A stretch of DNA of 64,000 bases from JBFAPK01 sp040676675 (GTDB taxonomy: Bacteria; Actinomycetota; Actinomycetes; Mycobacteriales; Micromonosporaceae). The stretch is from NCBI RefSeq assembly GCF_040676675.1, contig NZ_JBFAPK010000006.1, positions 170,513 to 234,512 on the forward strand, in the 5' to 3' direction. The position numbers were made by a program, and so were the translations under genes. Positions 1-14,035 of this stretch are shown one piece after another. The notes beneath the pieces are model-generated. The model had not been told where the DNA came from and did not search any database. It was given only the letters and a program-made list of their open reading frames with translations. Positions within the stretch are counted from its first letter, which is position 1, and every line of letters starts with the position of its first letter.

Positions 1-125
1 TCGAGGCCGCGCACCGGTACGGGCGGGAGGCGACCCTGGACGCGCTGCTCGCCGAGGCGTTCCCGGCCGATCCGTACCCGGACGGCGCGCCCGGGCCGGC
101 GCCCGCGCTGCCCCTCGGACGCTGA
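1..125 (+). CDS. C-terminal end of an unidentified protein (partial)
   Basis: An open frame enters from the left edge and stops at TGA 123-125, giving about 40 residues rich in Ala, Pro and acidic residues. Third-position GC is high, as in true genes here, and it faces the acetyltransferase gene convergently. No recognisable motif is left in this tail, so the product cannot be named. The 100 bases that follow are GC-rich and contain short inverted repeats such as GGCGCGGCGGCGCC that may end both convergent transcripts. Confidence 0.5.
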   Translation, partial: EAAHRYGREATLDALLAEAFPADPYPDGAPGPAPALPLGR

Positions 126-225
126 CCGCCCCCGATGACGGCGCGGCGGCGCCACCATTGGCGCGGCGGTGCCGCCTGCGGCATGCCCCCGCCGCCGGCG
201 ATCCGCGGCCGGTGCGGCGGGTGCG

Positions 226-1071
226 TCAGGCGGTGACGGCGCCCGGCTCGGCGATGCAGGCGGTACCGACCCGGCGGAAGCCGACGCGCGCGTAGACCTG
301 GGCCACGTCGTCGCTGGCGGCGGAGAGGAAGACCACCTCGACGCCGTCGTCGAGCAACCGCCGGGCCAGCGCGACCGTGACCGCCGCGCCGAGCCCCCGG
401 CGCCGCGCGGCGGGCAGCGTCGCCACGCCCGCGATCTCGGCGACGTCGCCGACCCGCATCGCCATCCCGCCGGCCAGCGCGCCCCGCTCGGGCGACTCGG
501 CCAGCGCCGAGACGCGCAGACCGGCCAGGCCGCGCGAACGCTCCTCGGCCAGCATGGCCGGGGCGATCTCGACGAGGGCGGCGTCGCGCGCGGCGGGTCC
601 GGCGTCGCCGACCGTGGTGCCCGCCGCGCCGAAGCCGACCGTGGCGACGGCCCGCCGGACGGCGAGGTCGGCCGGGAACGTCTCGGCGGCCGGGTCCAGG
701 ATCCGTACCGGCACCTTGGTGACCGCGGCGAGGTCCGGCAGCGCGGCCGGGTCGAGCACCATCAGCGGCGCCTGGAGCACCGAGAGGCCCGCGGACCGGG
801 CGACCGGCAGCAGTTCCGGGGTGAGGTCGTGCACCCACTCGAACGCCTCGGGCAGGCCGAGTTCCCGCTGCCGCTCCCGGACGGCGAGGACGTCGGCGGC
901 CGAGGGTGGCTCCGGCGCGCCGTGGCGCGGGCGGGCGTAGAACGACCAGCCGGCACCATCCCGGACGAAAAGCGTCAGACCGCCGTACTCCTCGGGATGC
1001 GCCACATCGCGCGGGAGCGCATCGTAAAAGTGTTCCAACCGGTCGAGGAGGGAACGTATGTCGTCGGTCAC
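226..1071 (-). CDS. GNAT-family N-acetyltransferase
   Basis: A 281-residue protein whose C-terminal third carries the acetyl-CoA-binding signature of the GNAT fold: VATLPAARRRGLGAAV (R/Q-x-x-G-x-G/A, about residues 215-230), followed by the helix and the terminal VYARVGFRRVG strand. The N-terminal 110 residues are a poorly conserved region that may form a second degenerate GNAT half or a substrate lid. The substrate cannot be told. The gene is divergent from gltB, with 145 bases between the start codons. No operon partner is seen. Confidence 0.85.
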   Translation of the reverse strand: MTDDIRSLLDRLEHFYDALPRDVAHPEEYGGLTLFVRDGAGWSFYARPRHGAPEPPSAADVLAVRERQRELGLPEAFEWVHDLTPELLPVARSAGLSVLQAPLMVLDPAALPDLAAVTKVPVRILDPAAETFPADLAVRRAVATVGFGAAGTTVGDAGPAARDAALVEIAPAMLAEERSRGLAGLRVSALAESPERGALAGGMAMRVGDVAEIAGVATLPAARRRGLGAAVTVALARRLLDDGVEVVFLSAASDDVAQVYARVGFRRVGTACIAEPGAVTA

Positions 1072-1216
1072 CGCGCGAGACTACAACGTCTCAGATCCTG
1101 GAAGTGTGATCAATCTGGACTGGTGGAGTCGGGTGAGCCCTAACGTAGACTAAAGGACCCAGCAGGGCCGACGTCGTCCCGACCATGATTGAACGTGAGT
1201 GACGACAGGAGGCCAG

Positions 1217-6086
<4,870 letters not shown>

Positions 6087-6094
<8 letters not shown>

Positions 6095-7580
6095 CCCGAA
6101 CGGTTTCCTGCGGTACGGCCGGCGGCTGCCGGCCCGCCGGCCGGTGCCGGTACGCATCTCCGACTGGCGGGAGGTCTACCCGCCGGCCGGCGAGGAGCTG
6201 ATCCGCGAGCAGGCCACCCGCTGTATGGACTGCGGCATCCCGTTCTGCCACGACGGCTGCCCGCTGGGCAACCGCATCCCGGACTGGAACGACCTGGTCC
6301 GCACCGGCAACTGGGCGGCGGCGATCACGTCGCTGCACGCCACCAACAACTTCCCGGAGTTCACCGGGCGGCTCTGCCCGGCACCCTGCGAGGCGGCCTG
6401 CGTGCTGGGGATCGGCGGCGGCGAGCCCGTCACCATCAAGCAGGTCGAAGTGGAGATCATCGACCGCGCGTTCGACCTGGACCTGGTCGCGCCGCAGGCG
6501 GTACCGGCGCCGTCCGGCCGGCACGTCGCCGTGGTCGGCTCCGGCCCGGCCGGGCTCGCCGCCGCCCAGCAGCTGGTCCGCGCCGGGCACGCGGTGACCG
6601 TGTACGAGCGGGACGACGCCGTCGGCGGGCTGCTGCGGTACGGCATCCCCGACTTCAAGCTGGAGAAGCGGCACATCGACCGGCGGGTCGAGCAGCTCGC
6701 CGCCGAGGGGGTGCGCTTCCGCACCGGAGTGAACGTCGGGGTGGACGTGACCGCCGAGCGGCTGCGGGCCGAGCACGACGCGGTGCTGCTGGCCGCCGGC
6801 GCGCTGGCCGGCCGGGACACGCCCGAGACGCCGGGGCGGCAGCTGCGCGGGGTGCACCAGGCGATGGAACACCTGGTGGCGGCGAACCGGGCGGTGGCGG
6901 CGGCCGAGCGCGGCGCCACGGCGGAGCCACCGCCGATCGACGCGGCCGGCCGGCACGTGGTGATCATCGGCGGGGGCGACACGGCGGCGGACTGCCTGGG
7001 CGTGGCCCACCGGCAGGGCGCGGCCTCGGTGCACCAGCTCGACCTCTACCCGGAACCGCCGTCGGCCCGCGACGAGGCCCGCGACCCGTGGCCGACCTGG
7101 CCGTGGATCCTGCGCAGCTACCCGGCGCACGAGGAGGGCGGCGAGCGGGTCTTCGCGGTGGCGGTGCGGGAGTTCGTCGACGACGGCACCGGCGCCGTGC
7201 GGGCGGTACGCGTCGCCGAGGTGACCGTCGAGAAGCGCGACGGCCGGCGCATCCTGACCGTGCTGCCGGGCTCGGAGCGGGAGCTGCCGGCGGACCTGGT
7301 ACTGCTGGCGATCGGGTTCGAGGGCACCGAGGAGCAGCCGCTGCTGGCGCAGTTCGGGGTGGCGCGCAACCCGCGCGGCGCGCTGGACGCCGGCCCGGAC
7401 TGGCAGACCTCGGCCGAGGGCGTCTTCGTCGCCGGCGACATGCACCGGGGCGCCTCGCTGATCGTCTGGGCCATCGCCGAGGGGCGGGCCGCGGCGGCGG
7501 CGATCCACTCCTACCTCGGGGGTTCGGGGCGGCTGCCGGCGCCGGTCTCCTCCTCGGCCCAGCCGCTCTCCGTCCGCTGA
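6087..7580 (+). CDS. gltD: Glutamate synthase (NADPH) small subunit
   Basis: Supplies electrons from NADPH to GltB. It is 497 residues long and starts at GTG 6087 inside the end of gltB, with AGGAGG at 6075-6080. The N-terminal Cys clusters for 4Fe-4S centres are present (CMDCGIPFCHDGCPLGNRIP near residue 46, CPAPCEAACV near 96). They are followed by the FAD-binding VVGSGPAGLAAA (near 150) and the NADPH-binding VIIGGGDTAADC (near 292). Length and order are normal for the family. A stem-loop begins 18 bases after the stop. Confidence 0.97.
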
Positions 7581-7597
7581 GCTTCGGTCCTGGTTGC

Positions 7598-7681
7598 GGT
7601 TGGGGTTCGGGGGGCGGATACCCCGCTCTGGGCGGTCAGGCTTGATCCCGTCGCGGGGCATCCGCCCCCCAAACCCAAACC
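7598..7681. repeat. Stem-loop repeat family A, copy 1 (divergent arms)
   Basis: Left arm 7598-7626 and right arm 7652-7681 pair over nearly 30 bases. The apical region holds the core GTCAGGCTTGAT (7635-7646). The core is identical in three other elements of the window, while these arms (GGGGGGCGGAT / ATCCGCCCCCC) differ in sequence from theirs yet still pair. It lies between convergent gltD and the PhoX gene and probably ends both transcripts. There is no T-tract. Confidence 0.85.
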
Positions 7682-7708
7682 GGTCGGGCCCGGTTGGTGG
7701 GTCTTGTA

Positions 7709-9106
7709 TCAGTTGTTGGGGCGGCCCCAGGGGCCGGTGATGGCGAAGACGTAGCCCGGCGACTGGACGTTGGCGAACAGGATCTTGCCGTCGTGGCTGA
7801 ACGTCGGCCCGGTGAACTCGCTGTCGTTGAGCTCGTTGCGGGCCATCGGGTACGCCTTGCCCTGCTCGGTGACGCCGACCAGGTGGGAGAGGCCCTCGCC
7901 GTCCTCGGCCAGGATGACGCCGCCGTACGGCGAGACGGTGATGTTGTCCGGCCCGTCGTAGTTGGTGTCCTGCTCCGGGTCCGGGTTCACCCCGAAGATG
8001 GTCTTCAGCGTGATCGTCTCCGACTCCGGGTCGTAGAACCACACCTGGCCGTCGTGCTCGTTGACGCTGCCGTCGTCGTTGCGGGCGTAGCTGGCGACGA
8101 AGTACGCCCCGCCGTCGCCCCACCAGGCGCCCTCCAGCTTGCGGCTGCGGGTGATCTGGTCGTCGCTGAACTGCTTGCGGACCGACACGGTACGCGCGTC
8201 GCGGTCCGGCACGTCGACCCAGGTCACCTTGTAGCGGGTGCCCGGCTGGGTGGCCTCGGAGAGGTCGCCGATGTGCTTGCTGCCCTTGAAGCAGCTCATC
8301 GCCTGCAACCGGCCGGCGGTGTCACCGGCCGGGCCGAGGGCCAGCGCCCGCAGCGCGCCCTTGCCGCCCCGGAAGTGCTTCGGCGGCGTCCAGCGGAAGT
8401 AGAGCCCGTTCGGGCCGCTGGCGTCCTCGGTCAGGAAGATCGCGTTGGTGTGCGGGTCGACCGCGACGGCCTCGTGCGAGTAGCGGCCGAGGAACTTCAG
8501 CGGCACCGGGTCGAGGTTGGCCTTGCGGTCGAACGGGTCGACCTCGAAGACGTACCCGTGGTCCTTCTGGTACGCCCCGCCCGCGCGCTGCTCGGTCTCC
8601 TCGCAGGTCAGCCAGGTGCCCCACGGGGTGATGCCGCCCGCGCAGTTGTTGTGGGTGCCGGCCAGGCTCACGTACTCGCGGACCCGGTTGCCGTGCCGGT
8701 CGACCTCGATGTTGGTGGTGCCGCCGCCCGCGCCCGGGTCGTAGGTGAGCCCCGGCAGGGTCGGTACCCGGTAGGGCTCGTCGCCGCCGATCTCGTGGTT
8801 GTTGACCAGGACCGAGCCGTTGGGGCCCCGGAAGCAGCCGGTGCCGTCGGCGTCGCTCGGGGTCGGCTCGCCGGTCTCCAGCAGCGTCTGGCCGGCCTGC
8901 GCGACGACCTTGTACGAGAAGCGGGGCGGGAGCGCGAGCAGCCCGGCCGGGTCCTCGACCAGGGCGCCGTAGCCGACGGCCGGGCGGCAGGCGGCCTGGG
9001 CCGCGGCCGGACCGGCGATGGCCTCGAGGCTGCCGGCGACGACGATCCCGAGACCGCCGGCGGCGCCGGTGCGGAGCAGGTCACGTCGGGAGATGGGTGG
9101 GGTCAC
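7709..9106 (-). CDS. PhoX-type (DUF839) secreted phosphatase
   Basis: A 465-residue exported protein of the PhoX/DUF839 beta-propeller family, which uses Ca/Fe centres to hydrolyse phosphate esters. The GTG at 9106 is chosen because GAGG lies 6 bases upstream and the protein then begins with a Tat signal (SRRDLLRTGAAGGLG) ending at AAAQA. Family features include VLVNNHEIGGDEPYRV, NNCAGGITPWGTWLTCEE and YSHEAVAVDP. It stands alone. The phosphatase activity is inferred from the family only. Confidence 0.85.
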   Translation of the reverse strand: MTPPISRRDLLRTGAAGGLGIVVAGSLEAIAGPAAAQAACRPAVGYGALVEDPAGLLALPPRFSYKVVAQAGQTLLETGEPTPSDADGTGCFRGPNGSVLVNNHEIGGDEPYRVPTLPGLTYDPGAGGGTTNIEVDRHGNRVREYVSLAGTHNNCAGGITPWGTWLTCEETEQRAGGAYQKDHGYVFEVDPFDRKANLDPVPLKFLGRYSHEAVAVDPHTNAIFLTEDASGPNGLYFRWTPPKHFRGGKGALRALALGPAGDTAGRLQAMSCFKGSKHIGDLSEATQPGTRYKVTWVDVPDRDARTVSVRKQFSDDQITRSRKLEGAWWGDGGAYFVASYARNDDGSVNEHDGQVWFYDPESETITLKTIFGVNPDPEQDTNYDGPDNITVSPYGGVILAEDGEGLSHLVGVTEQGKAYPMARNELNDSEFTGPTFSHDGKILFANVQSPGYVFAITGPWGRPNN

Positions 9107-9410
9107 GAGAAGCCTCTTTCTTTCCGTATCCGCAGCTAGGAGCCGCGGAGGGCGGGACAGGTGCGCCGTCGCAGGCAAGCGGGTCGGGTCGAACGCCCGC
9201 CGGGGATCCGGCTACGTGCGGGCGAACTTCGGGCCAACGGTTGGTGCCAGTTCCCGGCGGGCGGGTGCCGTCGGCGGACCCGCCAGCGGCGATGACTTCC
9301 CTATATCTAAGCGTCTCGATAGTATTACCGCCTGGTAACAAGCCGATGTCACCCCTGGCCACGCGCGCGGCTACGAGGGCCCCCACCCACCCCGCACCGG
9401 GAGGTCCGCC
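9107..9410. promoter_or_regulatory. Divergent intergenic region with TTACC/GGTAA palindrome
   Basis: This 304-base gap separates the divergent phosphatase and lipase genes. A short AT-rich island at 9296-9345 contains the inverted repeat TTACC-N4-GGTAA (9325-9338), which may be a repressor site or part of a promoter. No convincing -35/-10 pair was seen. Confidence 0.35.
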
Positions 9411-10217
9411 ATGCCCCGAAGCCCGCTCGCCCGCGCCCTGGTGGCGCTGGCCGCCACCGTCACCGCCGCGACCGCCGGCGTGCTCGCCCCCGCCGTCGCG
9501 CAGGCCGCGCCGCGCGCCGCCGTCAACTACGTCGCCCTCGGCGACTCCTACTCCTCCGGCGTCGGCGCCGGCTCGTACGACCTCTCGACCTGCCTGCGCA
9601 GCTCGCGGTCGTACGCCTCGCTCTGGGCCGCCGGGCACGCGGTGACCAGCTTCCGGTTCCCCGCCTGCGGCGGCGCCGTCACCGCCGACGTCCGCGACGG
9701 GCAGGTCTCGTCCCTGGACGCCGGCACCACCCTGGCCACCATCACCATCGGCGGCAACGACGCCGGCTTCGCCTACGTCGTGAGCAGCTGCCGGTTCGGC
9801 AGCGACGCCGACTGCACCGCCGCCGTCGACCAGGCCCGCACCTTCGCCACCACCGAGCTGCCCGGCCGGCTCGACCAGACGTACGCGGCGATCCGCGACC
9901 GGGCCCCGAACGCCCGGCTGGTCGTGCTCGGCTACCCGCGCCTGTTCGAGCTGGGCTCGTGCGGGCTCTTCGGCATGAGCACCTACAAGCGGACCATCCT
10001 CAACCAGGCGGCCGACGTGCTCCACTCGGTCATCTCGGCCCGGGCCGGCGCCGCCGGCGCGACCTACGTGGACGTACGGGGCCGGTTCGCCGGTCACGGC
10101 GTCTGCGCGAGCACCCCGTGGATCAAGGACATCACCGGGCTGATCGAGGCGTACCACCCGAACGCCGACGGCTACCGGTACGGCTACCTCGCCGCGCTCC
10201 AGTCGGCCATCGGCTGA
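9411..10217 (+). CDS. Secreted SGNH/GDSL-family lipase or esterase
   Basis: A 268-residue exported hydrolase. GGGAGG sits 6 bases before the ATG. A Sec signal peptide ends near AVAQA|AP (about residue 33). Block I GDSYSSG (near 44) carries the nucleophile Ser, block III GGND (near 115) the oxyanion Asn, and HPNADGY near the C-terminus the catalytic His. Six Cys in the mature part suggest disulfides, as in the Streptomyces rimosus and S. coelicolor SGNH lipases. The substrate is not determined. Confidence 0.9.
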   Translation: MPRSPLARALVALAATVTAATAGVLAPAVAQAAPRAAVNYVALGDSYSSGVGAGSYDLSTCLRSSRSYASLWAAGHAVTSFRFPACGGAVTADVRDGQVSSLDAGTTLATITIGGNDAGFAYVVSSCRFGSDADCTAAVDQARTFATTELPGRLDQTYAAIRDRAPNARLVVLGYPRLFELGSCGLFGMSTYKRTILNQAADVLHSVISARAGAAGATYVDVRGRFAGHGVCASTPWIKDITGLIEAYHPNADGYRYGYLAALQSAIG

Positions 10218-10343
10218 GTGAATTTCGCGCCGTTCCCGCACCGTCGCCGGTCGCGCCGCGCCGACGTGACCCGGCGGTGCGGGCGGTGGGAGATTCGGTT
10301 AGTGTTCCCCTGACTACGCACGAGGCGACGCGGTGGGGGTGCG

Positions 10344-12956
10344 GTGGGCAGGCTCGCAGCCACCTTCGGGCGGGCGGTCGCGGCGCACCGGGAAGCCCTG
10401 GCACAGCTGGCCGCGGCGCGGGCGGCCCTCGGCGGTCCCGGCGGCGACGCCCCGGACCGGTCCGGACCGGTCCCCGCGCCGGGCGCCAGCCGGGACACCG
10501 TGCTCCGGCTGCGCCGGCTCGGCGCCGCGCTCGCCACCGGCTGGCTCGGCGGCGACGGCAGCGCCGACACCGAGCCCGACCGTCCACTCGGGACCGAACC
10601 GGTGCGCGGGCGCCGCGCGGTCCGCATCGGGCTCGCCGGCACCACCGAGGGCCCGTTTCCGGCGCTGGTGCCGCTCGCCGGTGGGGCGCACCTCGCGATC
10701 GACACCGACGCCCGCGACCCGCGCGTCGCCGGGCTGCTGCGCCGGCTCACGGTCCGCCTGCTCGCCGCCGCGCCCGCCGGCACGCTGCGGGTGCAGCCGC
10801 TGGACCCGGTGGCGCTGGGCGGCACGTTCCTGCCGCTGCGCCCGCTGATCGCCGCCGGCGTGGTCGCCGAGCCGGCCAGCTCCGACGAGGAGATCGGCGC
10901 GGCGCTCGGCGCGGCCGAGGAACACGCCCGCGCCGCCCAGGAGGCGGGCGGCGAACCGGCCGAACTGCTCCTGCTCGTCGCCGCCGCCCCGCCGGCCGGG
11001 CGCGACCTGGCCCGGCTCGCCGCGCTGACCCACGCCGGACCGGCGGCCGGGATCTGCGTGGTCGTCGCCGGCTACCCGCCGGCCGGCCCGCCCGCGCCGC
11101 CGCCGCTGGGTGCCGCCACGCAGCTGCGGCTCGACCCCGCGTACGCCTGGCTCGGCGACCCGCCCGGCGACACGTACGGCGACGACGGCGGCGGGCTGGC
11201 CGCCCCCGTACGGCTGGACGGCGAGCCGGCCGACGAACTGGTCCGCCGGCTCGCCGCCGAACTGGGCGAGAGCGCCCGCCGGGCCGCCGCGCTGGCCTTC
11301 GCCGACCTGCTGCCGGCGACCCGCTGGACCGAGTCCTCCGTGGACGGTCTGCGTACCGTGGTCGGCCGCGCCGGCCGGGAGAGCCTCGCCCTCGCCTTCG
11401 ACGACGCCACCCCGCACTGGCTGGTCGGCGGTCGCACCGGCGCCGGCAAGACGGTCTTCCTGCTGGACGTCCTCTACGGACTCGCCGCCCGGTACTCGCC
11501 CGACGAACTGGCCCTCTACCTGCTCGACTTCAAGGAGGGCGTGAGCTTCACAGAGTTCGTACCGACCGGCCGCGACCCGTCCTGGATCCCGCACGCCCGC
11601 GCCGTCGGCATCGAGTCCGACCGGGAGTACGGCGTCGCCGTGCTGCGCGAACTGCGCCGGGAGCTGAACCGCCGGGCCGCCGCGCTGAAGCGGGCCGGCG
11701 TGACCAAGCTGGCCGACCTGCGCCGCGGCGGCCACGACACCGCGCTGCCCCGCGTCGTCGCCGTGATCGACGAGTTCCACGTGCTCTTCACCGGCAACGA
11801 CGCCGTCGCCCGGGAGGCGGCGACCCTGCTGGAGGAGCTGGCCCGCAAGGGCCGCTCGTACGGCATCCACCTGGTGCTGGCCAGCCAGAGCATGTCCGGC
11901 ATCGAGGCGCTCTACGGTAAGACCGACTCCATCTTCGGCCAGTTCCCGCTCCGGGTGGCGCTGCCCGGCGGCAACGGCGTGCTCGACAAGCTCAACGAGG
12001 CCGCCGGCGCGCTGCCGCTCGGCTCCGCCATCGTGAACCCCTCGGCCGGCCTGGCCGGCGCGAACACGGTCATCCGCTTCCCCGACGCGCACGCCGACGG
12101 CGGCCGGGTCGGCGAGCTGCGCCACGAGCTGTGGCAGGCGCGGGTGCCGGGCTCGCGCCCACCGGCGATCTTCAAGGGGTACGAGTCGACGCACGTCGAG
12201 TCGGACCCCACGTACGCGGGGCTGCGGCCCGGCGGCCGGCGCCCGCTGGCGCTCGTCGGCCGGGTCGTCGACGTGCACCTCTCCACCGCCTACTTCCCGC
12301 TCGACGCCACCCCCGGCCGGCACCTGGCCGTCGTCGGTACCGGCCCGGCCGGCGCCGACGTGCTCCAGGCGGCGGCGCTGGGCCTCGGCCGCCAGCACGA
12401 GCCGGGCACCGCCTCGTTCCTGCTCGCCCCGCTGGTCGCGGGCGCCGACGAGGTCGCCGAGGAGACCGCCGCCGCGCTCGCGCGCGCGGGACACCCGGTG
12501 GTCCAGCTCGACGCGGCGGGGCTGCGCCAGCGGCTCGGCGAGTACGCCGCCGCGCCCGGAGCGCCGGGGTCCGGCCGGACGTACCTGGTGGTCTTCGGCA
12601 TGGACGGCGCGGCGGCGACGCTCGGACTCTCCGACCCGACGACCTTCAAGTCCGGGCTGGACGACCTGCGCGCGGTGCTGCGGCAGGGGCCCGGCTACGG
12701 GGTGCACCTGCTCGGCTGGTGGCGCGGGCTGCGCCGGCTCGCCGACGACCTCGGCGGCTCGCACAACCGGGACGACATGGCCTGCCTGGTGGCGCTCAAC
12801 GTGCCCGGCAACGAACTGGGCATGTACCTCGGCGGGCCCGACCTGGCCTACACGCCGCGCGCCAACCGGGCCCTGCTGATCGACCGGCACGACCAGCGCA
12901 ACCAGCTGATCGTCCCGTACCTGCGGCCCGGCCGAGAGCTGGACGAGGGATACTGA
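10344..12956 (+). CDS. FtsK/SpoIIIE-like tandem ATPase, second domain degenerate
   Basis: An 870-residue cytoplasmic protein. The N-terminal 340 residues resemble those of actinobacterial FtsK-like proteins and contain no membrane segment. A canonical FtsK motor domain follows, with Walker A GGRTGAGKT (about 362-370) and Walker B VVAVIDEFHVLF (about 471-482). A second C-terminal RecA-like domain has a broken P-loop (VVGTGPAGAD, about 663), so it lacks the Lys and Thr. This pattern of one active and one degenerate domain recalls EccC of type VII secretion more than chromosomal FtsK. The gene is followed 1 base later by a membrane-protein gene and is probably co-transcribed with it. The start (GTG 10344) is approximate. 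Confidence 0.8.
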   Translation: MGRLAATFGRAVAAHREALAQLAAARAALGGPGGDAPDRSGPVPAPGASRDTVLRLRRLGAALATGWLGGDGSADTEPDRPLGTEPVRGRRAVRIGLAGTTEGPFPALVPLAGGAHLAIDTDARDPRVAGLLRRLTVRLLAAAPAGTLRVQPLDPVALGGTFLPLRPLIAAGVVAEPASSDEEIGAALGAAEEHARAAQEAGGEPAELLLLVAAAPPAGRDLARLAALTHAGPAAGICVVVAGYPPAGPPAPPPLGAATQLRLDPAYAWLGDPPGDTYGDDGGGLAAPVRLDGEPADELVRRLAAELGESARRAAALAFADLLPATRWTESSVDGLRTVVGRAGRESLALAFDDATPHWLVGGRTGAGKTVFLLDVLYGLAARYSPDELALYLLDFKEGVSFTEFVPTGRDPSWIPHARAVGIESDREYGVAVLRELRRELNRRAAALKRAGVTKLADLRRGGHDTALPRVVAVIDEFHVLFTGNDAVAREAATLLEELARKGRSYGIHLVLASQSMSGIEALYGKTDSIFGQFPLRVALPGGNGVLDKLNEAAGALPLGSAIVNPSAGLAGANTVIRFPDAHADGGRVGELRHELWQARVPGSRPPAIFKGYESTHVESDPTYAGLRPGGRRPLALVGRVVDVHLSTAYFPLDATPGRHLAVVGTGPAGADVLQAAALGLGRQHEPGTASFLLAPLVAGADEVAEETAAALARAGHPVVQLDAAGLRQRLGEYAAAPGAPGSGRTYLVVFGMDGAAATLGLSDPTTFKSGLDDLRAVLRQGPGYGVHLLGWWRGLRRLADDLGGSHNRDDMACLVALNVPGNELGMYLGGPDLAYTPRANRALLIDRHDQRNQLIVPYLRPGRELDEGY

Positions 12957-12957
12957 C

Positions 12958-14001
12958 GTGGCGAGCTTCGACGAGTACGCGGCCCTGGCCCGCCAGCTGC
13001 ACGAACTGCAACGACACCAGGAGCGCAGCGCCGCCGAGACGGAACGCCGCCAGGGCGCCCTGACCGCCGCGGCCGACCAGCTCGGCCAGCGGCTCGCCGC
13101 CCAGCAGCAGCGGCTGCACCAGCTCGCCCAGGCGCTCGGCGAACCGCCACCGCCCCCGGTCACCGCGCCCCCGGTCCCGCCCCGTCCCGCGCCGCCCGTG
13201 CCGGGTCCACCGGGCGGTGCCGCCGAGCTGCCGGCCGCCCCGGCCCAGCCCGAGCTGCCCGCCGGCCCGCCGCGCCTGGCGCTGCCCGCCGGGCCGGCTC
13301 CCGGCGCCGGTGCCACGCCGTGGGCCGGCCCGGTCTCCGGCGGCTGGCCCGCCCCGGACGGTCCCGCCCACCGCGTCGGCGGCCCGGGTACGCCGCCAGC
13401 TGGTTCTCGCGCCGCCGGTCCCGCTGGCGGTGCCGGCGGTCCTGCCGGCCCTGGCCCTGCCGGTCCTCTTGGTGGCGGTGCGCCCGTGCCGCCGCCGGGT
13501 GCCCCCGCGCCGCGACCGCCCAGCGAGCCGGCCTCGGCGCACCCGGTCTCGCCCCCGCCTCCCGTCTCCGCGCCGCCGTCACCCCCGCTTGATCCGGCGT
13601 ACGCGTTGGAGCTGGCCCGGCGGGCGGCCGACGCGGCCGACGAGGCGGCGCTGCGGGCCGAGTCGATGGCCCAGCAGCCGCCGCTGCTGCCCGGCTGGTC
13701 GCCGCTGGCGCGGGCGCTCGCGGTCTACGGCGCGGGCGCGTTCGTCGCGATCGTGCTGGAGTACGTGCTGGTGGCCGGCTGGGGACTCGACGTCGTCGAC
13801 CCGTTCACGGTCTTCGCCTGGACCTGCGGCGGGCTGCCGGCGATGGCCTTTTTTGCGGCGTACCTGGTGCTCACCGTCTGGGGCAAGCCCCGAATCCTGA
13901 ACGGCAAGCCCCATCATTACGCCCGGCTCGGCTTCATCCTGTGCTTCGCGGCGATGCCGCTGTCGTACTGCGGCTTCGCTCTGCTCCCCGGCATCGGCTG
14001 A
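12958..14001 (+). CDS. Coiled-coil, proline-rich membrane protein paired with the FtsK-like ATPase
   Basis: 347 residues. Residues 1-60 are Gln/Glu/Arg-rich and predicted helical or coiled-coil. Residues 60-210 are a Pro/Ala/Gly-rich linker. Three hydrophobic segments (about 250-275, 281-305, 320-343) would anchor the protein. The GTG start lies 1 base after the ATPase stop codon, so translation is likely coupled. I do not recognise the family. A reasonable inference is that it tethers the soluble ATPase to the membrane through its N-terminal helix. Confidence 0.7.
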   Translation: MASFDEYAALARQLHELQRHQERSAAETERRQGALTAAADQLGQRLAAQQQRLHQLAQALGEPPPPPVTAPPVPPRPAPPVPGPPGGAAELPAAPAQPELPAGPPRLALPAGPAPGAGATPWAGPVSGGWPAPDGPAHRVGGPGTPPAGSRAAGPAGGAGGPAGPGPAGPLGGGAPVPPPGAPAPRPPSEPASAHPVSPPPPVSAPPSPPLDPAYALELARRAADAADEAALRAESMAQQPPLLPGWSPLARALAVYGAGAFVAIVLEYVLVAGWGLDVVDPFTVFAWTCGGLPAMAFFAAYLVLTVWGKPRILNGKPHHYARLGFILCFAAMPLSYCGFALLPGIG

Positions 14002-14035
14002 CTCCGGGGACGGAGGTGTTGGATGGTGACTACTT

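Noticed and set aside
1072..1216. GlnR box upstream of gltB
   Set aside because: I looked for GTNAC-N6-GAAAC patterns in the 145-base gap and found none convincing.
7598..7681. Classical rho-independent terminator
   Set aside because: The stem is strong but no T-tract follows on either strand. The invariant loop core shared with other copies calls for a different description.
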